This document shows positions 1 through 5,345 of a stretch of DNA of 6,495 nucleotides, in pieces. The first letter of the stretch is position 1. Every line of letters starts with the position of its first letter. This DNA comes from Acidobacteriota bacterium (GTDB taxonomy: Bacteria > Acidobacteriota > UBA6911 > RPQK01 > JADFOI01), in contig JACZQQ010000153.1 in assembly GCA_022545645.1 (NCBI GenBank), positions 1 through 6,495 of the forward strand. The letters run 5' to 3'. The notes beneath the pieces are model-generated. The model did not search any database and was not told the origin of the DNA. It was given only the letters and a program-made list of their open reading frames with translations. The position numbers and the translations under genes were made by a program.

Positions 1-23
1 TTCCATAAATACGGTGACGTTTG
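1..23 (+). repeat. Left terminal inverted repeat of the foldback element
   Basis: This is the left arm, beginning ttccataaatacg, matching the reverse complement of 234-256 at 21 of 23 positions. It may continue to the left of the window, which cannot be seen. Confidence 0.75.
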
Positions 24-65
24 TGGCGAGCGCGACGGCGTCGAGTTCGCGAAGCGACGACGACG

Positions 66-82
66 CGATGTCAGTGACATCG
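66..82. repeat. Short perfect palindrome inside the left arm
   Basis: The sequence cgatgtca-g-tgacatcg forms an 8-bp perfect inverted repeat around a single base. It lies within the left arm of the foldback element and could extrude as a small local hairpin or bind a dimeric protein. The equivalent place on the right arm (around 177-190) keeps it only in degraded form. Confidence 0.5.
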
Positions 83-233
83 TGGAGGAGGAGCGACAAA
101 GAAATCGATGCCGTCCCGCCGCCACCCTTCGGGCTGATGGGGGTTGCGGGCGACCTCTGTGTCGCTCGTCGTCGCCGATGTCCCTGCATCACCTCCTCCT
201 CGCTCCTTGATCTCCCCTCGCAAGCCCCATCAG

Positions 234-256
234 CAAACATCATCGTATTTATGGAA
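234..256 (-). repeat. Right terminal inverted repeat of the foldback element
   Basis: This right arm ends in cgtatttatggaa and mirrors bases 1-23. It contains the TAA stop codon (complement of 249-251) and the last two codons (partly, for the leucine) of the minus-strand ABC ATPase gene, so the element borders directly on, or was inserted into, the end of that gene. Confidence 0.75.
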
Positions 257-962
257 GGAGACACTCAGTCTCGCGAATTAGATTTTCATCCGACCCAATG
301 CTGCCGGCCTTGAGAGTAATGATCCGCTGGGTCCGCTGAGCCAATTCCAGGTTGTGGGTCACCAGAACCAAAGTGGTTCCCGCGGCTTCGTTGAGCTCAA
401 AGAGAAGATCAGAGACCTTCTCGGCGGTCTCTCCGTCAAGATTGCCGGTCGGTTCATCGGCAAAAAGAATCTTCGGCTGGTTGATAAAGGCTCGGGCCAG
501 GGAAACGCGCTGCTGTTCCCCACCCGAGAGCTGGACTGGATAGTGATCCAGCCGATCTCCCAAACCCACCTGGTTTAAAAGTTCAGTCGCCTGTCTCTTG
601 ACCCCCGACTCACCCCGCAACTCAAGGGGGACCACCACATTCTCCAGCGCCGTGAGGGTAGGAATGAGCTGGAAGGTCTGGAAAACAAAACCCACATGTT
701 GATTGCGGATCTGAGCGAGCTCGTCCTCGTTCAGATCGTTTAGGGCAACCCCGTTCAAGGCCACCGAACCGGAGGTAGGACGATCCAATCCTGCACACAG
801 ACCCAGAAGAGTCGTCTTACCGCTGCCGGACGGCCCCACAATGGCACAGCGAGAGCCTTCCGGCACGGTAAAAGAGACATCTCGAAGAACGGTCAGCGTC
901 CGTTCTCCGCTGCGGTAGGTCTTGGTTAAATGTTCCGCTCGTAAAACCGAGGTCTCAATCAT
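249..962 (-). CDS. ABC exporter ATP-binding protein, LolD/YbbA/MacB group
   Basis: A 237-residue cytoplasmic ATPase that should power an FtsX-type permease acting on lipoproteins, lipids or small molecules. Visible motifs: Walker A GPSGSGKT (43-50), Q-loop GFVFQTFQLIP (Q95), signature LSGGEQQR (145-152), Walker B ILFADEPTGNLD (165-176) and switch histidine H203. The FQxFxLxPxLTxxEN stretch after the Q-loop is typical of the LolD/MacB/YbbA group (family length about 220-235). The ATG (complement of 960-962) gives the usual N-terminus; a weak GAAGG lies about 11 nt upstream. It is divergent from the TesA-like gene, as ybbA is in E. coli, which favours a YbbA-like role. The expected permease partner would lie beyond the left edge and is not seen. 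The final residues and stop codon fall in the right inverted repeat, so the C-terminal tail may not be ancestral. I leave the symbol blank because lolD and ybbA cannot be separated here. Confidence 0.93.
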   Translation of the reverse strand: MIETSVLRAEHLTKTYRSGERTLTVLRDVSFTVPEGSRCAIVGPSGSGKTTLLGLCAGLDRPTSGSVALNGVALNDLNEDELAQIRNQHVGFVFQTFQLIPTLTALENVVVPLELRGESGVKRQATELLNQVGLGDRLDHYPVQLSGGEQQRVSLARAFINQPKILFADEPTGNLDGETAEKVSDLLFELNEAAGTTLVLVTHNLELAQRTQRIITLKAGSIGSDENLIRETECLLP

Positions 963-1022
963 CTTGGCAACAACCTTCGTCTATTCAGAACAACCAGCAT
1001 TTCGTATATCATATTAACGTTT
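963..1022. promoter_or_regulatory. Divergent promoter region between ABC ATPase and esterase genes
   Basis: This 60-bp AT-rich spacer separates two divergent start codons. Its core, tatatcatatt (1005-1015), reads as a -10-like element on both strands: TATCAT at 1007-1012 on plus and TATGAT (complement of 1008-1013) on minus. The two promoters would therefore overlap and probably exclude each other. The minus-strand promoter lacks a clear -35 box at normal spacing, so that half is tentative. Confidence 0.45.
984..1012 (+). promoter_or_regulatory. Candidate sigma-70 promoter of the TesA-like gene
   Basis: A -35-like TTCAGA (984-989, 4 of 6 consensus) and a -10-like TATCAT (1007-1012, 5 of 6) are separated by 17 bp. 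Transcription would begin near 1019, leaving only about 4 nt before the ATG at 1023. No Shine-Dalgarno motif precedes that ATG, which fits a leaderless or nearly leaderless message. Confidence 0.45.
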
Positions 1023-1709
1023 ATGAGTGTCTATCGTCTGGTTTTTCTCTGGATCACGGTTGGACTTCAGACCGCGGCAGCGCCTGCCTGGGTGTCTCCT
1101 CTCATGGGGAGCCAAGGGGCCGGCCCCTCTGCTCGGGAAGAAACATCGGGTGTGATTCTTTTCTTCGGAAACAGCCTGACGGCGGGATATCGATTGGAAC
1201 CCTCCCAGGCTTTTCCCGCTCTGATTCAAAAGAAAATCGACGCTTTGGCGTGGAACTTCAGGGTGGTGAATGCCGGCCTGAGTGGAGACACGACCTCAGA
1301 CGGTCTGCGACGGATTGACTGGGTCCTGAGAAACAAGGTCGATGTCCTATTTCTGGAGTTAGGCGCCAATGACGCTTTGCGAGGGATTCCCCTGGATCTC
1401 ACCGCACGCAATCTTCAAGCCATCATCGACAAAGTGCAAAAGAAGTATCCTGGGGTTCGGATCGCCATTGCAGGCATGCAGGTTCCCCCCAATTTAGGAA
1501 AGGAATACACTGAGCACTTCCGCTCCATCTTTCCCGAGTTGGCGAAGAACAACGAGGCTGAGCTGATTCCGTTCCTGTTGGAAGGGGTGGCGGGGGAAAT
1601 GGACTTGAACCTGGCAGACGGGATTCATCCCACCCCCGAAGGGCACCAGATCCTGGCTGAGAATGTGTGGAAGGTGCTGAAGCCAGTGTTGGAGGAAGCT
1701 AACCGCTGA
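1023..1709 (+). CDS. Secreted SGNH/GDSL hydrolase, TesA-like arylesterase / lysophospholipase
   Basis: A 228-residue esterase expected in the periplasm, hydrolysing acyl, thioester or aryl ester bonds. A signal peptide is visible at 1-22 or so: short N-region with R5, hydrophobic LVFLWITVGL, then the small residues TAAAPA; there is no lipobox cysteine. All SGNH blocks are present: block I FGNSLTAGYRL with nucleophile S51, block II NAGLSGDTTSDGL with G88, block III ELGANDALRG with N116, block V ADGIHP with D199 and H202. The nucleophile motif is GNSL rather than GDSL, a variant I know from arylesterase-type members. The order and spacing match E. coli TesA with a slightly longer N-terminus. 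It is divergent from the ABC ATPase gene. No ribosome binding site precedes the ATG. The TGA stop overlaps the first unit of the downstream 7-bp repeat. The natural substrate cannot be told from sequence. Confidence 0.92.
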   Translation: MSVYRLVFLWITVGLQTAAAPAWVSPLMGSQGAGPSAREETSGVILFFGNSLTAGYRLEPSQAFPALIQKKIDALAWNFRVVNAGLSGDTTSDGLRRIDWVLRNKVDVLFLELGANDALRGIPLDLTARNLQAIIDKVQKKYPGVRIAIAGMQVPPNLGKEYTEHFRSIFPELAKNNEAELIPFLLEGVAGEMDLNLADGIHPTPEGHQILAENVWKVLKPVLEEANR

Positions 1710-1802
1710 CGACTGACAGTTGACAGCTGACACAGCCGGAGGACCGGCTGTGAGCGAGGGTTGAGGACTGAGAGCTGATGGCTGAGGACACACAGCTAAT
1801 GA
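1706..1802 (+). repeat. Degenerate heptameric tandem repeat (CTGAnnn)
   Basis: The intergenic stretch keeps a 7-bp period. Units are CTGACGA, CTGACAG, TTGACAG, CTGACAC (1706-1733), then 27 bases holding a hairpin, then TTGAGGA, CTGAGAG, CTGATGG, CTGAGGA (1761-1788) and two decayed units CACACAG and CTAATGA. The core (C/T)TGA is constant in eight units while the last three bases drift. The first unit provides the stop codon of the esterase gene. In the reverse direction such a repeat produces spurious proline/serine-rich frames. It fits the class of short degenerate heptamers found between genes in several bacterial genomes; its function is not known to me. Confidence 0.7.
1731..1752 (+). other. 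Perfect 9-bp hairpin within the heptameric repeat
   Basis: Bases 1731-1739 (cacagccgg) pair exactly with 1744-1752 (ccggctgtg) around a 4-base AGGA loop. It lies 22 nt after the esterase stop codon. No run of T follows (next bases are agcgaggg), so it is not a standard intrinsic terminator, but it could protect the 3' end of the esterase message or weaken readthrough into the next operon. Confidence 0.6.
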
Positions 1803-1822
1803 TGCTCCCTGTCCCCTAATTC

Positions 1823-1831
1823 TGCTAAAAT
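1823..1831 (+). promoter_or_regulatory. Extended -10 promoter for the msbA-yicC-gmk-rpoZ-coaBC operon
   Basis: TGCTAAAAT is a TGn-extended -10 element with hexamer TAAAAT (1826-1831, 5 of 6 consensus). A -35 box is not convincing at 16-18 bp upstream, as is common for extended -10 promoters. Transcription would start at about 1838-1839, that is, at the GTG start codon of the msbA-like gene. Confidence 0.5.
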
Positions 1832-1838
1832 CCCCAGG

Positions 1839-3641
1839 GTGAAGGATTTGCGCAAGCTTCTGCCCTACCTCCGTCCCCATTTGTACTTGCTGGTTTTGGC
1901 TTTAGTTCTTCTGGTGGCGAGTGGTGCCCTGGAGGCGGTGCTCATTATGCTTCTGGCACCGATCTTTAACCAGTTGGCGGCAGGGGTGGGAGTGGTTGTT
2001 GCAGGAGAGGATAAATTCGCCTTTCTTCAGCAGCTCCTGGGCTTGAATCAAGATAATCTGGGCCGGATTGCCTTTTGTCTGGTGGCCTTCGCGTTTTTTA
2101 AGGGTCTCTTTCTTTACTGCGCTGAAATTTCCATGAGTTATACCGGTCAGAAGGTGGTGGCCGCTTTAAGAAAGGGTCTGTACCGGCATCTCCTGGATCA
2201 GTCTATGGCTTTTTATGCCTTAAACCCCACGGGGAAATTGATGGCCCGGGTCATCAGCGATACCGAGCGGCTTCAGGAAACGGTGAGTAGGACGCTCACC
2301 GACTTTATCCGGCAGGTGCTGCTGATGCTGTTTTTTCTGGGTCTGGTTTTCTATACCGAATGGAGGTTGGCGCTACTGTCCTTTTTGATCGCCCCGGTGG
2401 TTCTTTCGATTACCCTGAATTTGGGTCGAAGAATGCGCAAGGTGAGCCAGCGCAGCCAGGAGAACCTAGCGGAAATCTCCCATGTTCTTCAGGAGACCAT
2501 TGCCGGGCAGCAGATTGTTCAGGCTTTTGGAATGGAAGAGTACGAGAAGAAGCGCTTCGGTCATTCCACCGATCAGCTGGTGCGCACCAACCTTAAGGCT
2601 GCCCGCATCAGTGCGCTGAGTTCACCCCTGGTGGAATTCATCGGTTATGTTTCCTTCGTCCCCTTTTTCCTTTATGCCAACTATCAAATTAATCGAGGCT
2701 TTACCATCGGTGCCTTTGTCGTTTTTGTGGCCGCACTCTTTCGATTGTATGAACCGGTTAGAAAGCTCTCCCGCATGCATTTGTACTTTCAGCAGGCCTT
2801 TGCTTCTTCCCACCGGATCTTCGAACTGCTGGATACCCATGTTGATATTCAAGATCAATCAGGGGCCCGTAACTTACCGAAAATTCAGGAAGAACTCGTC
2901 TTTGAAAACGTTTCCTTCAGCTATCCGAACTCCACTTCACAGCCCGTTTTACGCGATATCAACCTGAAAATCCAAAGGGGGGAGATCGTGGCTCTGGTGG
3001 GAAGCAGTGGGGCAGGAAAGAGCAGTCTGGCGGCGCTGATTCCTCGCTTTTTCGATGTCGTTTCCGGGAGGATCAGCATCGATGGGAACAACATTCATGA
3101 AGTGACGCTGGCCTCTTTGCGCCGCCAGATTGCCATCGTGACTCAGGACACCTTCCTTTTCAATGATACGGTCAGGAGCAATATTGCCTACGGGAGAGAG
3201 GATTGTACTCTGGAGGAGATCATCGAGGCGGCGCGCTTGGCCTTGATCCATGACTTCATCACCAGTCTCCCCCAGGGGTACGACTCCGTGATGGGAGAAC
3301 GGGGCCAGGGGGTTTCCGGTGGACAGCGACAACGCATTGCCATAGCCCGCGCCATTTTGAAGAAGGCCCCCATTCTGATTCTGGACGAAGCCACCTCGGC
3401 ATTGGACAGCGAATCCGAGCGTCTGGTTCAAGAGGCCCTTTATCACCTGATGCGGGATTGTACGACTCTGGTCATTGCCCACCGCTTGTCAACGGTTCGG
3501 TTGGCAGACAGAATTGTTGTCCTTGAAGCAGGTGAGATTGTTGAGATTGGAGATCATCAGAGTCTGTTGAAGCGTTCCGGTGTCTATCGCAAACTGTACG
3601 ATGTTCAGTTTGCCGATGTCCGGTTTGCCTCATCTTCGTAA
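1839..3641 (+). CDS. msbA: MsbA-like lipid A / lipid ABC exporter, transmembrane-ATPase half-transporter
   Basis: A 600-residue type IV ABC exporter half-transporter that would homodimerise in the inner membrane and flip lipid A core or a related lipid. Residues 1-310 form the membrane domain with six hydrophobic segments at roughly 15-45, 75-97, 155-171, 175-192, 263-280 and 287-305. The ATPase domain follows: A-loop Y362, Walker A GSSGAGKS (388-395), Q-loop Q436, signature GVSGGQRQR (491-499), Walker B ILILDE (512-517), D-loop SALD and switch histidine H548. Length and layout match MsbA (about 580-600 aa). The GTG start at 1839 puts KDLRKLLPYLRPH first, as in the family; no in-frame ATG is near and no spaced Shine-Dalgarno motif is visible. 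It heads the operon and ends 16 nt before yicC. Multidrug exporters of the same fold cannot be excluded, so the lipid role rests on similarity. Confidence 0.88.
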   Translation: MKDLRKLLPYLRPHLYLLVLALVLLVASGALEAVLIMLLAPIFNQLAAGVGVVVAGEDKFAFLQQLLGLNQDNLGRIAFCLVAFAFFKGLFLYCAEISMSYTGQKVVAALRKGLYRHLLDQSMAFYALNPTGKLMARVISDTERLQETVSRTLTDFIRQVLLMLFFLGLVFYTEWRLALLSFLIAPVVLSITLNLGRRMRKVSQRSQENLAEISHVLQETIAGQQIVQAFGMEEYEKKRFGHSTDQLVRTNLKAARISALSSPLVEFIGYVSFVPFFLYANYQINRGFTIGAFVVFVAALFRLYEPVRKLSRMHLYFQQAFASSHRIFELLDTHVDIQDQSGARNLPKIQEELVFENVSFSYPNSTSQPVLRDINLKIQRGEIVALVGSSGAGKSSLAALIPRFFDVVSGRISIDGNNIHEVTLASLRRQIAIVTQDTFLFNDTVRSNIAYGREDCTLEEIIEAARLALIHDFITSLPQGYDSVMGERGQGVSGGQRQRIAIARAILKKAPILILDEATSALDSESERLVQEALYHLMRDCTTLVIAHRLSTVRLADRIVVLEAGEIVEIGDHQSLLKRSGVYRKLYDVQFADVRFASSS

Positions 3642-3649
3642 GGAAAGGA
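3640..3649 (+). promoter_or_regulatory. Ribosome binding site deciding the yicC start
   Basis: AAGGAAAGGA lies 8 nt before the ATG at 3658 and overlaps the stop codon of the msbA-like gene. It supports 3658 over the in-frame upstream ATG at 3580, which would sit inside msbA and add 26 residues foreign to the family. Confidence 0.65.
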
Positions 3650-3657
3650 CGAGAAGC

Positions 3658-4530
3658 ATGCGCAGTATGACGGGATTCGGACGGGCCACCCGGTCTACCG
3701 AGGAGATGAATCTGGTTGTGGAGATCAAGACTGTAAACAGCCGTTACCTGGACCTGAATTTACGCGTGCCCAGGGAGCTGAATTCTTTGGAGCAGAAACT
3801 GCGAAAGGAAGTACAGTCTCATCTCGATCGAGGTCGAGTGGAGCTCCACTTTGAACTCCATCCAAAATCCGGTAACCATCATGACTTGAATGAAGCTCTG
3901 GTGGAAAATTATCTTGCCATTGCCGAGAAAGTCCGATCCCTGGGTGCGACAGGTGAGCTGGATGTATCCTCTGTTTTGCAACTTCCCGGAGTGTTCGTGC
4001 CACGTGAGGTGGAATTATCCCCCGAGGGAATCCTGGAGCAAATTGTGGAGGCTCTTCGGGAAGCCTTGGAGAAAGTCGTCAGCACCCGATCCAATGAAGG
4101 AGCGGCCTTAAAAAAGGATTTTCAAGATCGACTCGAGAAACTGATGAAGCTGACCGATCGTATCGCAGAGCAAGCGGAACAGATTTTGGAATACTATCGA
4201 GAGAAACTGAAGAAGAGGGTTGAGAAGCTGACCCAGGAACAGCATTTGGACGAGAATCGACTGGCTCAGGAAATTCTCCACTATGCAGATCGTTCCGACA
4301 TTGCCGAGGAAATCACACGTTTGCGTAGTCACGTCTCCCAATTTCAGGAATACCTGTCGGGCTCTGAGGATGAAGCCATCGGTAGAAGGTTAGACTTCAT
4401 TAGTCAGGAAATGGGTCGGGAGATGAACACCATTCTTTCCAAGTCTCCTCTGCCCGCCATCTCAGAGCTGGCGGTTGAAGGGAAGACGGAGATCGAAAAG
4501 ATTCGAGAACAAGTTCAGAATGTCGAATAA
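3658..4530 (+). CDS. yicC: YicC family endoribonuclease / RNA turnover protein
   Basis: A 290-residue cytoplasmic protein of the YicC/YloC family. E. coli YicC has been linked to small-RNA degradation and described as an endoribonuclease; the role here is by family only. The N-terminus MRSMTGFGRA is the family hallmark. Next come VEIKTVNSRYLDL (21-33), EGAALKKDF (147-155), a glutamate/lysine-rich helical middle (about 155-200) likely to form coiled coil, and the conserved C-terminal domain GRRLDFISQEMGREMNT (242-258) ending in EIEKIREQVQNVE. The usual EMNRE motif reads EMGRE here, a small deviation. Length fits the family (about 287-292). It starts 16 nt after msbA and overlaps gmk by 11 nt, so translation of the two is probably coupled. 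In Bacillus-type clusters remA lies between yicC and gmk; it is absent here. Confidence 0.94.
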   Translation: MRSMTGFGRATRSTEEMNLVVEIKTVNSRYLDLNLRVPRELNSLEQKLRKEVQSHLDRGRVELHFELHPKSGNHHDLNEALVENYLAIAEKVRSLGATGELDVSSVLQLPGVFVPREVELSPEGILEQIVEALREALEKVVSTRSNEGAALKKDFQDRLEKLMKLTDRIAEQAEQILEYYREKLKKRVEKLTQEQHLDENRLAQEILHYADRSDIAEEITRLRSHVSQFQEYLSGSEDEAIGRRLDFISQEMGREMNTILSKSPLPAISELAVEGKTEIEKIREQVQNVE

Positions 4531-5140
4531 AGGCAATCTCATTGTGATCAGCGCCCCTTCGGGTTCAGGAAAGACCAGTTTGGCAAACCGGGCTTTGGAG
4601 GAGATCCCCAAGCTGAAATTTTCGGTGAGTCACACCACCCGGAAGCCACGGTCTGGAGAGCGGGATCAAGTGGAGTACTTCTTTGTGTCGGAGAAGGAGT
4701 TTGAAGAGATGATTGGGCAGGGCAATTTTCTCGAGCATGCCCGGGTCTACGGGAATTACTATGGGACGAGCCGAGCGTTTGTGGACGAGCAGCTGTCCGT
4801 AGGCTATGATGTATTGTTGGATCTTGACGTTCAAGGTGCCGCGCAGGTCAAAAAGAGCTACCCGGAAGCCATTCTCGTTTTCGTGTTTCCCCCTTCACTG
4901 GAAGTGCTCAAGACGCGATTGAAGAACCGTGGCTTGGATGATCCAAGTATTATTGGTAAAAGACTGAGAATTGCAAAGAAGGAGATCCAATGTTACACGA
5001 ACTATCAGTACGTTATCATTAATAGGAAGATTGAAGAATCGTTGGTTGAATTGAAGTCCATCATTCAGGTTTCCGGCTGTCGCATGGAGAAGCGACAGGA
5101 GTTGGCAGCGGAAATCATCAAAACCTTTCCAGGAGATTAA
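4520..5140 (+). CDS. gmk: Guanylate kinase
   Basis: A 206-residue cytoplasmic enzyme converting GMP and ATP to GDP and ADP, needed for GTP and dGTP supply. Visible motifs: P-loop APSGSGKTS (12-20), GMP-binding SVSHTTRKPRSGE (35-47) with S37 and R41, LEHARVYGNYYGT (71-83) with E72 and Y81, DLDVQGA (101-107), the lid arginines R133 and R148, and the late IINRK (166-170). The last motif usually reads (V/I)ND; here the aspartate is replaced by R169. The ATG at 4520 gives the family length; an in-frame ATG at 4475 would add 15 charged residues from inside yicC. No strong ribosome binding site precedes it, so coupling to yicC translation through the 11-nt overlap is likely. The 3' end holds the ribosome binding site of rpoZ. 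Confidence 0.96.
   Translation: MSNKGNLIVISAPSGSGKTSLANRALEEIPKLKFSVSHTTRKPRSGERDQVEYFFVSEKEFEEMIGQGNFLEHARVYGNYYGTSRAFVDEQLSVGYDVLLDLDVQGAAQVKKSYPEAILVFVFPPSLEVLKTRLKNRGLDDPSIIGKRLRIAKKEIQCYTNYQYVIINRKIEESLVELKSIIQVSGCRMEKRQELAAEIIKTFPGD
5131..5135 (+). promoter_or_regulatory. Ribosome binding site of rpoZ
   Basis: AGGAG lies 6 nt before the rpoZ ATG at 5142, inside the last codons of gmk. It is a near-consensus site and supports the rpoZ start. Confidence 0.7.
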
Positions 5141-5141
5141 A

Positions 5142-5345
5142 ATGACCGTTAAAATCCCAGAAGAGTTTGACAGTAAATTCAGGTTTATTCTGGTGGCCGC
5201 AGCGCGTGCCAAGCAGCTCCAGCATGGAGCACCTCCAAGAATCAAGTCTCAGTCAAGAAAGCCGGCCTCGATCGCCGTGCTGGAGGTGGAGCAAAACCTT
5301 GTTCCTTATGTCATTCTCAAGCCGGGGGAAAAAGAAGAAGAGTGA
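5142..5345 (+). CDS. rpoZ: DNA-directed RNA polymerase omega subunit
   Basis: A 67-residue small subunit that assists folding and assembly of the beta-prime subunit of RNA polymerase. The core motif SKFRFILVAAARAKQLQHGAPP (about 11-32) corresponds to the conserved omega helix (RxxLVxxAAxRARQL), followed by KPASIAVLEVEQNLVPY (40-56), matching the conserved T/S-IALxEIxxGxV segment. It lacks the long acidic tail of the 91-residue E. coli protein, ending in an EKEEE cluster. Position between gmk and coaBC is the classic arrangement. It follows gmk after one base and its TGA overlaps the GTG of coaBC, so the level of omega is tied to these genes. Confidence 0.93.
   Translation: MTVKIPEEFDSKFRFILVAAARAKQLQHGAPPRIKSQSRKPASIAVLEVEQNLVPYVILKPGEKEEE

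Larger units (their letters stand above)
1..256. repeat. MITE-like imperfect foldback element
   Basis: The whole stretch folds back on itself around position 129. Bases 1-23 pair with 234-256 with only two mismatches (positions 14 and 18); the outermost 13 bases, ttccataaatacg, are perfectly inverted at 244-256. Bases 24-52 pair poorly. Bases 53-107 pair with 151-205 with about 42 of 55 matches and one bulged base at 71. Bases 115-119 pair with 146-150, and the tip is a pyrimidine/purine loop around cccttcggg (125-133). The inside is GC-rich with GAC and GAG triplet runs, unlike the AT-rich tips. Terminal inverted repeats, small size and no credible ORF suggest a MITE or similar non-autonomous repeat. 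A target duplication cannot be checked because the left edge coincides with the window edge. A structured RNA is an alternative. No family is recognised. Confidence 0.65.

Noticed and set aside
1..256. tRNA or known riboswitch in the left-edge structured region
   Set aside because: There is no cloverleaf, T-loop motif or recognisable aptamer core; the structure is a simple end-to-end foldback and does not lead into a downstream gene on either strand.
14..313. Plus-strand open frame of 99 residues over the left-edge repeat
   Set aside because: It runs through both arms of the foldback and into the antisense of the ABC ATPase gene, has low-complexity serine, aspartate and arginine runs from the triplet repeats, and shows no recognisable domain or ribosome binding site.
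1731..1752. Intrinsic terminator after the esterase gene
   Set aside because: The stem is good but no T-run follows, so it is listed only as a hairpin of unknown role.
1706..1802. CRISPR array
   Set aside because: The units are only 7 bp, contiguous and degenerate, without spacers or nearby cas genes.
1494..1880. Minus-strand open frame of 128 residues with SALSPQPSL-type repeats
   Set aside because: The proline/serine repeats are what the CTGAnnn heptamer array yields when read backwards; the rest is antisense to the esterase and msbA genes.
2949..3482. Minus-strand open frame of 177 residues inside msbA
   Set aside because: It is antisense to the conserved ATPase domain of msbA, whose motifs are all intact on the plus strand.
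3580..3657. Upstream ATG extension of yicC
   Set aside because: It would overlap the msbA coding end and add 26 residues before the hallmark MTGFGR start, and the strong ribosome binding site points to 3658.
4475..4519. Upstream ATG extension of gmk
   Set aside because: The extra 15 basic residues come from the out-of-frame end of yicC, and the start at 4520 gives the normal family N-terminus and length.
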